Positions 1-10,632 of a DNA stretch of 64,000 bases are shown piece after piece. This stretch comes from Botryosphaeria dothidea (Eukaryota > Ascomycota > Dothideomycetes > Botryosphaeriales > Botryosphaeriaceae), in assembly GCA_011503125.2 (NCBI GenBank), contig WWBZ02000073.1:2170001-2234000 (forward strand), given 5' to 3'. How positions within the stretch are numbered: position 1 is the stretch's first letter; the number at the start of each line of letters is the position of its first letter. A program made the position numbers and the translations under genes. A model generated the notes under the pieces. It was not told the origin of the DNA. It did not search any database and worked only from the letters and a program-made list of their open reading frames with translations.

Positions 1-835
1 CCGTACTCCCGCGCCAGCGCGACGTCCTCGGCGGTCAGCACGCCCTTGATCCAGATCTGCATCGCGGTGCGGCGCCGCAGCCACGCGACCTCGGCCCACG
101 AGTGCGCGGCCGAGTGCGCGGCCGCGAAGTCGCCGTCGTGCGTCTGCGCGCGGATCGCGGCCGACGTGCACTCGAGGATGGGGAAGGCCAGGCCCGCGGG
201 CGTGCGGAAGTCGCGCCGGTGCTCGTGGCGGCGCACGCCCAGCACGGGGCTGTCGGCCGTCAGCAGCACGGCCGCGCAGCCGGCGGCCTCGGCGCGCCGG
301 ATGATGCGCTCCTGCTTCGCGCGGTCGTGCATGGTGTAGAGCTGGATGCCGTGCGCGATGCCCGGCCAGACGGCGGTGCCGGCGCCGCGGATGTCCTCGA
401 GCGCGTGGTTGGCGTACGACGAGATGCCCATGTGGACGCGGCGTTTGGCGCAGGCGCGGGCGGTGGCGAGCTCGCCGTCCGGATGCGCCATGGCTTGGAG
501 GCCGGCGGGCGAGACGCAGAGGGGGAAGGAGATCTTTTGCCCGAAGACGGTGGTGCTGGTGTCGATGTCCGACACATCGCGGAGGACTCGGGGGCGCAGG
601 CGGTATTTGGAGTAGGCCGTGGTGTTTTCGTGGACCGTGATCTGGTCTGTGGCTCCCGAGTTGAAGAACTCTGATTGGAAAGGGGTGTTAGTAGCGCTCG
701 GAGTTGAGGTATCGGCAAATGGAAATATATCCTACCTCGCGCGGAGATGGGAAGCTTCTTTGATGCAGCCTCCTTCAGGTCATCAATGCTGAGGATAACC
801 TCCTTGGAGAGGACTAGAAGCGGTGCGCCGGTCAT
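1..835 (-). CDS. FMN-dependent 2-hydroxyacid oxidase/dehydrogenase, 5' part (cut by left edge)
   Basis: This enzyme would oxidise an L-2-hydroxyacid (glycolate, lactate or similar) to the 2-oxoacid through FMN. Only the N-terminal part of about 255 residues is in the window. Exon 1 is 835..736 and exon 2 is 670..1. The intron 735..671 has a GTAGGA donor and a CTAAC branch site and joins in phase to give KLPISAREFFNSGATDQ. Family hallmarks follow: the YSKYRLRPRVLRDVSDID stretch, FPLCVSPAGLQAMAHPDGE in the FMN-binding barrel, QLYTMHDR, and LLTADSPVLGVRR. The catalytic His and Arg lie beyond the edge. There is no N-terminal cytochrome b5 domain, so it resembles glycolate/lactate oxidases rather than flavocytochrome b2. 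The start at 835 is the only ATG in frame near the SIDDLKEAASKKLP motif that usually opens these proteins. It is divergent from the RidA gene, with 351 bp between the start codons. The substrate cannot be told from sequence. Confidence 0.88.
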
Positions 836-1186
836 GCTGGGTTCAAACACTGCGCCAGGCCACAGCTGAACGAACGAAGAATACGGGTACGAGTGCACAC
901 AGTCATGAGGAAATGATTCGTTTTATGCATACGCTTTGTCGTCGTTCTATCGGCCCATTTGGCCATTGGGCCGAGGATGCTCAACGTGTAGCACTGACTA
1001 ATAAAAGACTTAGTAACAGTTCGTCAGTCACACGAACACAGTCACACAAACAATGATGCCATTACTACTACTGCTAAGGAGGGTCAGTTACAAGCTGATC
1101 GACTGAAGATATTTATCTCTGGTTCTTTCGTGTGGATCTTCCACCTAAGAGATCATCAAATTTACATTCTTCGGCTCAGCTTCATC
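836..1186. promoter_or_regulatory. Shared intergenic region between divergent hydroxyacid oxidase and RidA genes
   Basis: The 351 bp between two opposing start codons must hold both promoters and both 5' leaders. No convincing ORF lies inside. The arrangement allows common regulation, but no specific operator can be named from the sequence. Confidence 0.5.
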
Positions 1187-1701
1187 ATGGCTACCTCGAG
1201 GGTTCCAGTCTATACTGAGAGAGCACCAAAGCCACCTTCATTCCTATCTCAGGCAATTGTGGATGGTAACCGAGTGTTTTGCTCCGGTCAGGTTGGTGTG
1301 AATCCAAAAGATGGCAAGATGGTCCAAGGCACCGTCAAAGACAGAACAGTGAGTGCTCTAAAGATGTTTGTGGAGGTTTCTAACAATGAGTCTAACTAGA
1401 GACAAGTGAGGGAAAACCTTGGAACAGTCTTAGAGACTGCCGGATCAAGTCTATCGAATGTAATCAAAGTCAACATCTACCTTACAGACCTTAACGACTT
1501 TGCAGCTATGAATGGGATTTACGAAACTTTCTTCGAAACTCCAAAGCCGGTAATTTGCTTGTACCTAAGACACAAGCATAATATTACGAGCTCGAGCCGA
1601 TCAACTCACAGGCTCGCACTTGCGTTGGCATCAAATCACTACCTTTGGGAACAGATGTTGAGATTGAGTGCATCGCAAGCATCAATTCGCCCAAGTTATG
1701 A
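1187..1701 (+). CDS. RidA/YjgF/UK114-family reactive intermediate deaminase
   Basis: RidA proteins hydrolyse reactive enamine/imine intermediates released by PLP enzymes and amino-acid oxidases to the 2-oxoacid and ammonia, and act as trimers in cytosol or mitochondria. Exons are 1187..1348, 1400..1549 and 1612..1701, giving 133 residues, the normal family length. Introns 1349..1399 (GTGAGT) and 1550..1611 (GTAATT) are 51 and 62 bp. Motifs seen are FCSGQVGVNPKDGKMVQGTV near the N-terminus, the DRTRQVRENLGTVLETAGSS helix, NVIKVNIYLTDLNDFAAMN, and the C-terminal RTCVGIKSLPLGTDVEIECI. That last motif contains the conserved Arg that binds the substrate carboxylate, and the final Glu. The short N-terminus has no clear mitochondrial presequence. 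The divergent 2-hydroxyacid oxidase next door also makes 2-oxoacids, so a link in metabolite handling is possible but inferred. Confidence 0.92.
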
Positions 1702-2037
1702 TCTGACTTTCGATTGCCATCGTGCTGTCACTTCTCACTTAGCTCTTCTCGCAGTAGTCAACGTCAATTTGAGAGAGAAATGCGTCCGATTCCCTTGAGC
1801 TTCTTAACGCATTGATTGAAAGAAATATTTGGCGACGAGCATTCTGGGCTTGTTTTTTGAGTGGAAAACGAGTCATGCAAGAAGATCTTCTTGACGACTG
1901 CCAAGCAAGTTTTGTCGAAATTCTTGGCTGACCTGTTTAGTGCTACCGCCTGCAAATGTCATAGGGCGTGAATCTCGTCAATGCTATGCAGCGCGACCGC
2001 AGCCCCCCCCAATCAACCATCAATCACCACCGTCAGC
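1702..2037. other. Intergenic, RidA 3' end to bZIP start
   Basis: This 336 bp gap holds the RidA 3' UTR and the bZIP promoter/leader. The leader just before 2038 is rich in C and A. No further gene is seen. Confidence 0.5.
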
Positions 2038-3422
2038 ATGGCTCCACGTCGCAGACCCCGCGATGCCCAAGCGGACCCTGATGATGCATTGGAGAGAAAG
2101 TATGAGCTACCACCACGTCCATGTCAGCCGGGCGCTGATTGGTCTACAAAGAAAACTTCGAAACAGAATGTCACAACAAGCTTTCCGCCAACGGCAGGTC
2201 GCTTACATAAGAGATCTGGAGAGGCGTCTGGCAAGAACAGGAGCCACGGAGAATGAAAGGATGGCTGAACTAGAGGCGGAAAATCAACGCCTACGCAAAC
2301 AGCTTACAGTCTTTATTAATAAGCTCGCCAACGCACAAGCCTCATTGCAGAAGCTCTCGCAGATAATGCATGGTACTCTGAATGAATCAGACTCTACGGA
2401 CGTTGCGCCTGTTCGGACTGACAGAGACGTTGGTGGAGAGTTAAACGCTAGCCAGGAAGAAGAGATGCCTCCTCCTGACTCGACAAGTCCGGTTTACACC
2501 GAAAGTTCGATGGACCTCGCTCCGGTCTTGGGAACTGATCAAGGTAATCAGTCTGGACGAAATGATGGACCATCATCAGCCACACAGCACGAGTCAACGA
2601 ACGAGATGATTGGTACTTTTGATTTTCTCAACGATGCATTCCAAACTCCGGACCTAACGCAAGGCGAGCACACAGACGTCGGAGGAGACTCGATGCTGGA
2701 TGTTCCTGCAGAAGGACATTTGACTCTTTGCGATGAAGTCCCAGGAATTTGGTCATACAACTATCAAATGGGCCTGACGGCATATTGGCGCGTGATAGAA
2801 TATAGTCCACCGCTACGCGACAGCAGCATCAAATGCTCCAACTCGCGTGTCTCGGACCACATTAACTCGCTCAGAGATTGCACTTGGAACCAGTGGCAGC
2901 ATGTCAGGATGCAGCAACCAGCCGAAACCAGACTGTGCGGAGGCCGATAATGCGCTCTCTGCTCGTATGCACGCTAACCGAAGCAACTCAATAGGTACAA
3001 ACTCCAGCAGTCCATCTCAGTCATGCTGTCAATGTTCAACAGCCTGACCCGCCCTCTCGCCATGTCGTGGTATACACCAACCAAGTGGTACAACCACATC
3101 TCCGACCTTATCACCTGGCAACTGAACCCCACCCGTGAGATGTACGCCCACCTGCACCCACGGTACAGGCCGTCGGCGCTACAGATATCCGAATCCGGAT
3201 CCTATCCCACCTTCATCGACTGGAGCCCCTTCCCCGCGATCCGCGACAAGCTCATCCTCATGCACGCGGCGAACCCGCTCATCGACGAAATCATCCTCGA
3301 GCTGGCCAACTCGTACGTCGTCGAGACCGACCTGTCCCTCCTGATCAGCACCGCGCGCCAGCCGATGCGCGGATACGTGCACCTGTGGGACATCATCCAA
3401 GCCATGGGCGATGACGACGACG

Positions 3423-3453
<31 letters not shown>

Positions 3454-3811
3454 CGACAAAGACGAAGACTTCTCCCCGCCAGACACCACCACCACGGCCG
3501 CGCTCCCAGCGCCCAGCGCGGCCGCCCTCTTCCAGTCGCCGGCGCACGCGCGCCAGGTCTTCCAGCTCCTGCGCATGCACGACGGCGCGACCGTGTACAA
3601 GCTCGACCCGGCCGTCTTCGGCAAGCACCCGGAGCTCTACGCGCCCGAGCTGGCCGACATCGTGGCCGCGGGCGTGCCGCTGTCGCCGTCGCAGGGGGGC
3701 CCGCGCGCGCGCATACCGCCGCCCGCCGTGGCGCTCGATGCCGGCACGCTGCGCGTCTACCGCCACTTTGCGGATTGGTCGGTGAATGCGATTTGCGACG
3801 CGCGCTGGTGA
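2038..3811 (+). CDS. bZIP transcription factor with C-terminal DUF3425 domain
   Basis: This is a nuclear DNA-binding regulator of a fungus-specific class. Exons are 2038..2099, 2152..2934 and 2995..3811, giving 553 residues. The 52 bp first intron (GTATGA) is spliced so that ERKKLRNRMSQQAFRQRQ forms the bZIP basic region with the N-x7-R spacing. A heptad region follows (LERRLARTG, AELEAENQRLRKQL, INKLANAQASLQKL). The second intron, 2935..2994 (GTGCGG, branch GCTAAC), removes in-frame stop codons and restores PAETRLYKLQQSI. The C-terminal half carries DUF3425 signatures: PGIWSYNYQMG, FNSLTRPLAMSWYTPTKWY, LHPRYRPSALQ, IDWSPFPAIRDKLI. A run of about ten Asn, encoded by an AAC repeat, and acidic residues sit inside this domain. 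Targets are unknown; proximity to the oxidase/RidA pair does not prove regulation. Confidence 0.87.
3424..3454 (+). repeat. AAC trinucleotide microsatellite encoding poly-Asn
   Basis: About ten AAC units in phase with the bZIP/DUF3425 reading frame encode a poly-Asn run, flanked by Asp codons (GAC/GAT) on both sides. Such tracts commonly vary in length between strains. Confidence 0.9.
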
Positions 3812-3841
3812 GCTTGCTGCGCGTGTTGTTGAGAGTGTTCG

Positions 3842-4339
3842 GTGAGCACCGGGTTCGTGCTGATGTTGGGGGGGAGGAGGAGGAGGAGGGAAGTCGTCTT
3901 GCATCTGCTCGTTCCGACGGAGGAACGACTGCGCGTCTCGGAGCCGCTGCATTCTCCGGGCGAGGTCTGGCCATTCCGCCTCGAGAGCGAGACCCGCCGA
4001 GGATGGTCGATGGGTGCGTTCAATATCTCGGACGCAATCGGGAGGTCCTGCTTTACGGCGCTGAGAACCGCGTTGCGGCAGGATGCGGTGGCCATGGTGA
4101 CAGGCAGTGCCACGTTCTTGCTCGGGATCGCTGGAATCAGCCTCGCTTGTGGTGCAGCCATCGGAGGGTGTATTCGGAAATGTACGCTGACTTTTCCTAT
4201 AGCTGCGATGGTCGTCGGGCCGATGGTGGTGGTCGAATACGCAGATGACGCTGCCGAGGTCGTTCGAAACTTCCTTGCTCTTAAGGCTCCGAGGATAGTC
4301 GGATCGAACCGGAGGCTGGAGATGATTCCGGAAGCATGA
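3842..4339 (+). CDS. Possible small hydrophobic protein (uncertain ORF)
   Basis: This is an uninterrupted 165-codon frame between the bZIP gene and the convergent gene ending at 4552. I do not recognise the product. The second half holds two hydrophobic, Gly/Ala-rich segments (VTGSATFLLGIAGISLACGA and TFPIAAMVVGPMVVVEY) that could be membrane helices, followed by a charged tail. The first part is basic and unlike a normal protein start, so translation might begin at an internal ATG near 4010 (MGAFNISDAIG). The start lies only 30 bp after the bZIP stop, which leaves almost no room for a separate promoter. It could equally be the 3' UTR of the bZIP gene. The opposite strand also has a long open frame, which weakens the coding argument. 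Confidence 0.25.
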   Translation: MSTGFVLMLGGRRRRREVVLHLLVPTEERLRVSEPLHSPGEVWPFRLESETRRGWSMGAFNISDAIGRSCFTALRTALRQDAVAMVTGSATFLLGIAGISLACGAAIGGCIRKCTLTFPIAAMVVGPMVVVEYADDAAEVVRNFLALKAPRIVGSNRRLEMIPEA

Positions 4340-4551
4340 TAGAGCAGTAAGATCAATAAAGATACGAGGGTGGAGACGGTTGAAGTCAAAACGGTTTCAT
4401 AACATCTCAACTAGAAGAAGAAAAAAAAGTCTATAAATCATGTAACTTTGCAGGAGCGAATGTCGGATATCTTGAACGTAAAAACAGCAAATAGCAAAAG
4501 GAAAAGAAAGTAAAATCCCCTCTTGCCAGCCGGCACCCACGCCGTTCAAAC

Positions 4552-5800
4552 TCAGTGGCTCTGCTGGCTAGCCTCATCGGACAGCTCCAACTCCTCTTCC
4601 TCCGGGGGCGCATTCTCCGACCGCGTGATGACGACCCACAGGATCCTGTTGGCCACGCGCTCCTCCTTCTTATCGCTCTTCTTGATCTTCTTCTCGCCCG
4701 CCTTCTTGATCTCCTCGATGATCTGCGCCCTCCGCTCCAGACTCGCCGCAAGATCCTGGCTCGCCATCCGCTGGTGCCCGCCGTGGTGGCCGCCAGCACT
4801 CCTCGCCTCGTTGGCAAAATACTGGTTCTCGACCGTCTCCTGCGCGGCAGCGAGGCGCTCGAGCTCCTCGATCTCGCGGTTCGCGGCCGTCAGCTCCTCG
4901 TCCAGCTCGGCTGCCTTGTCGCGCTGCTGCTGGAGGCCCTTTTCGCGGGCCTTGATCAGGCCGCGTACGTTGCGGCTGTTCATCCAGCGCGTCGGCGCCG
5001 TCGTGTAGCGCCTCAGCGCGCCCTCTGGCAGCGGCTCCGGCGGCACGTCGAACGAGACGGGCGTGACGAACCCTTCCAGCGCGCGCAGGCGGCGCATGCG
5101 CGGGTCCTCGGGGATGCCCTGCTCAAGGGCCGGCGTACTGCGGCCGGAGGCGGTGTGCGTGAGGCCGAATTCGAGGTCGTCAACGTCGTTGAGCGCCGGA
5201 AGGGTCAGCTTGGCCTCGTTCATGCCGACGGCCTGCATCATCCTCTTGGTCGTGCACGTGCGCACCGTCAGGCCGCGCGGGTTGAAGATCTCAGCGTTGG
5301 CTTTCTTCAGGAACTTCTTCGCCCGGACGAAGGTGACGGCACCGGAGCCGACGGCCGCGAGGGCTTGCAGGCCGCCGCCGGCGAGCTGGACAGGGAGGAG
5401 AGGCGCGGACATGACCATGCCGCCGGCCATGAAGCCGGCCTGGAAGAACGGATGCATCATGAAGGCGTTGTTGAGGCCGTCGATGAAGGCAAGGAACTCA
5501 TCCTGAGAGATCGGGTTGGGCAGCTCGCCGAGCGCGGGGGCGTAGGCGCGGGCGAAAGGAGAGAAAGAACGGACATAGAACATGTTCACGGTTTCTGTTG
5601 CGAACTGTGTCAGTAGCTCTTTCCTTTCGCCTGTTCGAATTGAACTTACGAGGAACCACGATGGGCTTTTGGATGCCTCGCATGGTGGACGTTCTGGATC
5701 GAGAATGTTCCCTCGAGGTGGGCAGCTCTACTGCGTGTGATTGAGCTTCCGAGAACATGCTGTCCTGGTATGCCGGCGGCTTCTGAGTAGTATGGGCCAT
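4552..5800 (-). CDS. Conserved fungal protein of unknown function with hydrophobic core and coiled coil
   Basis: Exons are 5800..5650 and 5594..4552, giving 397 residues. The 55 bp intron (GTAAGT...ACAG) joins in frame at IVVPQTVNMFYV. The N-terminal 50 residues are Ser/Arg-rich and disordered. The section YAPALGELPNPISQDEFLAF to FIDGLNNAFMMHPFFQAGFM starts a conserved block. It continues into a Gly/Ala-rich hydrophobic stretch (VQLAGGGLQALAAVGSGAV) and a basic segment, FVRAKKFLKKANAEIFNPRG. I recognise this order from a family widespread in filamentous fungi but without assigned function. The C-terminal third is a strongly charged helix or coiled coil (QQQRDKAAELDEELTAANRE) ending in an acidic tail. 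A membrane- or lipid-associated role is possible because of the hydrophobic block. It converges on the bZIP gene. Confidence 0.78.
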
Positions 5801-7787
5801 TGGTGTCGAGGTTTGATAGTATTGTTGTGTAATCGAGTTGGAGCTGGGCCGGCTTTGACTTTCCCGGAAGGCGTGAGGTCGTTCTCGCTTCGGTCGCTGG
5901 AAGGTTGAGGTTTGAGTGGGGTTCTGAGACCTGACAGGCAGGAAGGTTCAGGATTTTATAGAAACCAGGGCCATGGCGGCTCTTATTCTTCTTCGTCCAA
6001 GCATTTCTAGGCTAAGCTACGAAAAGCTTGGGCAGCTATTTTTTACCCATAGGGCGCTCCAGACACGCAGGCGCAGGGGCTACTCCATGGTGTTGAGCCC
6101 TGCTGGTGTACGTAGGCTGGTGGCTTGAGGTTAAGCATAGGTGCAGATCCTCCAGGTGTATGGAAAGCGGTGGTGAGCCGAGTACGAGATAAGGTTTCGG
6201 GTTACCAGGCGTCGCATTAAGCTTCCCGAGCTGTCCGCTCGTTCCGGGCTGCCCAGTCGTTCCCGTCTACCAATCAGAAATGGCCATTCCGAATACGAAA
6301 CCCGAGAAGTGGATGGTCAGGGCTGTATGTGGAGTTGCCCTACTCAACAAGAACCCAGATTTCAAAGCTCCTGCAGGCGGAGTGCTGTTCCTCATTCGCT
6401 GTCGATTCAGGCACCAGCCAGAGAGAGCCCTCCCACATACGTATTCGGCGGCTCCAAGCTGCTCATCCTGGCTGATGGCCCCACGAACTCACTTTGTCAA
6501 GCCTCTCGAGGAGCCAAGCGCCTAATGATTACGCGTCTCAGCTTGCCTCACGGAGAAGGCTCTCTTGCTATGGCTGGAAAGCGTGATACCGGTGTGCAGC
6601 TCGAGCAAGATGTGGACGGAGACACTTGACAAGGATTGCCTATCCCAATCAGCCGGAGACTTGCACTCAAACCAAACAGAAAGAGGAAAAAAAGAAGGCT
6701 CCCCCCAAAGCATATGCAGTCATAGAAATACTCATGCTCTTGAGAGTAGTGTTAATTCATCCAGAGTATGCTTAGAGAAAGAGTGTAAGCAATGCTCTCA
6801 GGTTGATGGAGGACAAGAAGGGAAAACGATCAGCCAACCCGACAGTTCGCCGTTGCGCACCCGCTGGAGTTCAACATTCCAGAATGCTGGCTGAGAGTGG
6901 CCGTTTGCCTGGGAAAGCGTCATTTCACGCCTGGCAAAGCAAGAGATCGTCGGTCATAGCGTTGGATCGCGCCGCATGTAGCCAGGATCCACTTTCACCC
7001 GCGGCGGTATGTTAGCGGCGACTCATGTAATGTCGTGAGATTCGGGTATAATTAGTGTCTTTCGGTCAGTTAGGCCAATCAGACATCTTGAATCTCATCA
7101 TTCAGATTAGCTGCCGATCTGCCGGTTATTTTTAGGTCGTGTTTCTGGGGAGCGCGTGTCAAAGAAGCAGAGGCTACCTCGTCGATGCAGTCATGTGTGC
7201 GCAATTGCTTCACATGGAGGCGGCGTGCAACCAAAGACTAATAATAGGAGATGGCCTCTCCTCAACCTTACGCGTCACGATGCCGTGCTTCGAACTTCTG
7301 GTTCCGTAGCCTGCTTTCTGGTAACATCGTCGTCATCTCTATCCGGCTGCAGCGCCCAGCTTTCATCCTGACGATCTTTGAAAAGCCTGCTCGGACGGAT
7401 TTGACCTCGAGAAAATTGTTCGCTATGCCGATCTCGAACTGTACTGAAGCGGGTTCGCAGGCGCATGATAGAGAGTTCCAGACAAGGTCCTTATGCTGAC
7501 GAGCGACACGAGTGCTGGTAAGCTCCCGGAAATGGACGTCAAGTTATCCGCCCGAGTAGTCAAATGTCGATCGCGACAGGGTCTGGTGGCCTCCGTGTAC
7601 GTTCTCGGCAACCTCTGGTTCGACAACGATGGCACTGGTATTGTGAGAAGATGGAGATTGTAGGAAGGAGAGGATTAATGTGTCCAGGACACGTCCGCGT
7701 GGAAAGTGGTTGCCGCCCGGACCCACCCGCTTATCGCCTCGTTTATCGCATCAACATCATCACCATCCGCCATCACAAACCAGCAAC
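5801..7787. other. Gene-free stretch of about 2 kb between divergent genes
   Basis: It lies between the divergent starts at 5800 and 7788, so it holds both promoters. Short open frames at 6280-6630 and 7156-7500 show no domain, signal or codon pattern that would support a protein. No repeat or RNA gene is recognised. Confidence 0.5.
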
Positions 7788-8843
7788 ATGTCCGCTCCAG
7801 ATGCTTGCGTACTACCGCCTGAGCTTCTCTTGCACGTCCTGGACAGCCTCGTGCCACCAGCATCAACAGTTGCCCTCCGACCCTCGGATCCGGCTGTGAA
7901 AACCATCCTCGCCTTCACATGTGTCTCAAGGCTTACTTATCCTCCTGCTATCCGTCACCTGTACTCGCGATGCCTTTTCATCGACTCCGAGAATCGCCTT
8001 CGTCTGCTCTTGATCGCGTTGGAGACTTTGTTGGCTCCCGGACGCTGCGCATCCACTCTTCCGCATGTCGACCTCAAGCCGCGTCTTACCAGCATGTATT
8101 TTGCTCCCTTTCCGCCTCGCTCAATCGATAGTCAGCCCATCGCCCAGTGGACCTTTGAGCTCTTCGCCATTATGAAGCCATCACTCAAACGTCTTGTCAT
8201 CAACATGCCTTTCGATACCATGCCACCCGAACTCGACCATCTGAGCGTCATTCCAAAGCTCGAGTCCGCTTTCAGCCAGCTCGACCGCTTGGAGGACTTT
8301 GTCAGCTGCGGTCAATTCCCTTATCATACGTGGATTCCTCTTCAAAACCTCAAGAATATTCTTCTCCGAGGCACGTATATCGAGGATTTGATGCCTTTCA
8401 TTAAGCCCGAGCCTTTGTCCAACATCGAGCACATGATCTTGGCCACGCCAGCGCTTCGCATGCCGTGGTCAAGGCGTGACTTTTTCCAGGAAATCGCCAC
8501 TTGCCAGACCAAGTTCATTCTTTTGCATGAAGTCAACAACCTTCAAAACCACTGGAAAGCTATCGACCGGTGGGTGTCCCTGGGAATGGGTAGCTCTTCT
8601 GAAGACCAAGAAACGACGCAGCGCAATGAGTGCGTCGAACAATTCTGTCTCCCCAAAGATCCCAGGCATTGCACTGAGTGGTTGTTGGATCGAGCCCTCG
8701 AAGGAAAGCTCTGGACCGCTAAGACGAAACCTGAGCCGCAGCTGGTTTCCACTCAGTGGGAAGATGAAGATTATTGGCCAAGATTCCCCGATGGAACCGT
8801 CAACATTGACCGCACAATTGGTTCCTTTTTGCCAGACCTTTAG
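7788..8843 (+). CDS. F-box-like protein, intronless
   Basis: This is a 351-residue single-exon protein. Residues 9 to about 50 look like a fungal F-box: LPPELLLHVLDSLVPP, then a spacer and ILAFTCVSRLTYPPAIRHLY. F-box proteins bind Skp1 through this segment and recruit substrates to SCF ubiquitin ligases. The remainder shows repeated hydrophobic/leucine patterns (FELFAIMKPSLKRLVINMPF, LENIEHM-like segments), as in the degenerate LRR-like tails of fungal F-box proteins, but no clear repeat unit. The ATG at 7788 was chosen over the upstream in-frame ATG at 7680 because the F-box starts just after it and the upstream stretch is low-complexity. The substrate is unknown. Such genes are expanded and fast-evolving in Pezizomycotina. 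Confidence 0.78.
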   Translation: MSAPDACVLPPELLLHVLDSLVPPASTVALRPSDPAVKTILAFTCVSRLTYPPAIRHLYSRCLFIDSENRLRLLLIALETLLAPGRCASTLPHVDLKPRLTSMYFAPFPPRSIDSQPIAQWTFELFAIMKPSLKRLVINMPFDTMPPELDHLSVIPKLESAFSQLDRLEDFVSCGQFPYHTWIPLQNLKNILLRGTYIEDLMPFIKPEPLSNIEHMILATPALRMPWSRRDFFQEIATCQTKFILLHEVNNLQNHWKAIDRWVSLGMGSSSEDQETTQRNECVEQFCLPKDPRHCTEWLLDRALEGKLWTAKTKPEPQLVSTQWEDEDYWPRFPDGTVNIDRTIGSFLPDL

Positions 8844-9081
8844 AAGTGGGCAATCTTCTAAAAGAAAGAAATACTGGTCTTTGTAATAGCTTTCGGTGTC
8901 CTGAACTAGAAAAATTACCCCCTCAATATTAGAGCGGCTTGCTATCACGTCCGCGTCCTGAAATCCCCGTTATTGAAAAGAGACACCGCTAAAGAAAGCG
9001 TGACGCCCCTGGATGAAAAACAACGCTACCATGGGAAGATTGGCACTACCAGGATGGTCATGCTTTAATCACACCCGCCCA

Positions 9082-10632
9082 TCACTCTACAGTTAGATCT
9101 GCTGCTTCTCCGTACCCGTTGTACGCTAATCCTCTCCAATTCCACTCCGGATATCTCGGCTGCGTATCCCTCCCATCCGTCGCTCTGCTCCAAATCTTCT
9201 TCTCGGATCCCTTCTCCATGCGTACCCTCGCACGCCACAAACTCCACGCCCACTTCAAGCTCAATCCCATCTCCTTGATCTCGTTCGGCGGCTCCAGGAT
9301 CTCCGCGTCCGACCAGGTGCGGCCCCCATCACCCGACACCTCGACCCGACGGACCGGTCCGTTCCTACCGCCCGGCAGCGCGTACCCGATGACCTCGACC
9401 GTACCGTCGGCCGACGCCGCCGCCACGCGCGCGCCGGACGCCGGGACGCCGATGACCGAGTTGACCGGCATGTCCATGAGCGGCGGGAGGCGGTCCCACC
9501 ACTTCTCGGCGGCCGGTCCGTCGAGGGCCGTCGGCGGGAGGATCTTGTAGTCACGTTTCTGGTAGTGGTTCGGGCTCTCGTGCGGCTGGATTGTGATGGT
9601 GTCGAGCCTACGCGTACGAACGTTAGCAGTCTCGCCATCGGTCCCGACTCTCTCTCCCTCTCTCTCGCTTCAGCAACGCCCGGTACTCATCGATAAGGGA
9701 TGGGAAAAAAGACATACCACTTCACGCTCCTCGCCCCCGCGCACCCGGGCACGATCACTCGCACCGGCGCCCCATGCGACGCCGTCAACGGCCGCCCGTT
9801 CATCTCAACCGCCAGGACCACCTCGTCCGCCTCGCCCATCGCCCGCGCCAGCGGGATCGACGCGCCGTACCACCGGGCCTCCTGGCACGCCGTCGCGCGG
9901 CTCTCGAACTGCACGTGTAAGCCCCGGTCCCCCTCTCCATCGACGGCGCTGTCCACCCGCCCCAGCCCGTCGGCCCCGTCGCTGCGGCGCGCCGCCGGCC
10001 GCCGCTGCTGCCGCATCCCCACGGCGGCGAGCACGTCGCGCAGCCGCGGCCCCCGCCAGATCGCGCACATGGCCGCGCCGTCGAGCCAGTCGACGCCCTT
10101 GACCTCGCGCAGCTGCGTGCGCATCGTGTGGCGGCGGTTGCCGGCGCATTGGAGGGCGGCGAGGAGGGTGTGCTGGGGGAAGAGGGTGCGGAGGTCGTTG
10201 GGGCTGAGGGAGAGACGATGGCCGGACGAAGGCGTGGTGATGGTCAGGGTGTGGGTTTGCGGGGCGATGTGGGGGATGGGCCTGTTTGTTGGGTGTTGGT
10301 TAGCCGGGTGGGTTCGTTTGGTTGCGGCTGGTGTTGGTTGCGGTGGATCAATCCTGTCGGTGACGTACCCGTGATTCCTGTCGAAGCCGCCATCTTCGGT
10401 GATGAAGCTGGTGGAGGAGCTCTTGTGAGCCTGCCGTCCGATGTGTTCGGCCGAGAAAACGCGCAGGGTGCGATGCTCACCTGGATACCAACTTCTCCAC
10501 CGGAGGCTCGCGGTTGAGCGGTTTCTCAACCGAATACTCGAGTCTAGTCTGGTACTGGTGTCAGGAGAGCGGGAACTACCAGATGAAGCTTCTGCACGGG
10601 GGTGATACAATGGTGCTTGTCACGGTAGCCAT
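9082..10632 (-). CDS. Sulfite oxidase-type molybdenum cofactor enzyme (no heme domain)
   Basis: It would oxidise sulfite to sulfate at a molybdopterin centre. Exons read 10632..10609, 10554..10481, 10407..10369, 10281..9718 and 9607..9082, giving 408 residues. The small 5' exons are supported by reading frame and by family motifs: EYSVEKPLNREPPVEKLVS, then SSFITEDGGFDRNHGPIPH across two junctions. Cys91 in LLAALQCAGNRRH is the conserved Mo ligand. KGVDWLDGAAMCAIWRGPRL, ARWYGASIPLARAM, GAPVRVIVPGCAGARSVKWL and the dimerisation domain (RRVEVSGDGGRTWSDAEIL) follow, ending YNGYGEAADLTVE. There is no cytochrome b5 domain, so it is the plant-like, oxygen-using layout rather than the animal one. The C-terminus is not a clear peroxisomal PTS1. 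The first exon, of eight codons, is the least certain part. Confidence 0.88.

Noticed and set aside
4555..5616. 353-codon frame on the plus strand opposite the conserved gene at 4552-5800
   Set aside because: It is Arg/Leu/Ala-rich and is the mirror of a frame with clear family resemblance and a proper intron on the minus strand.
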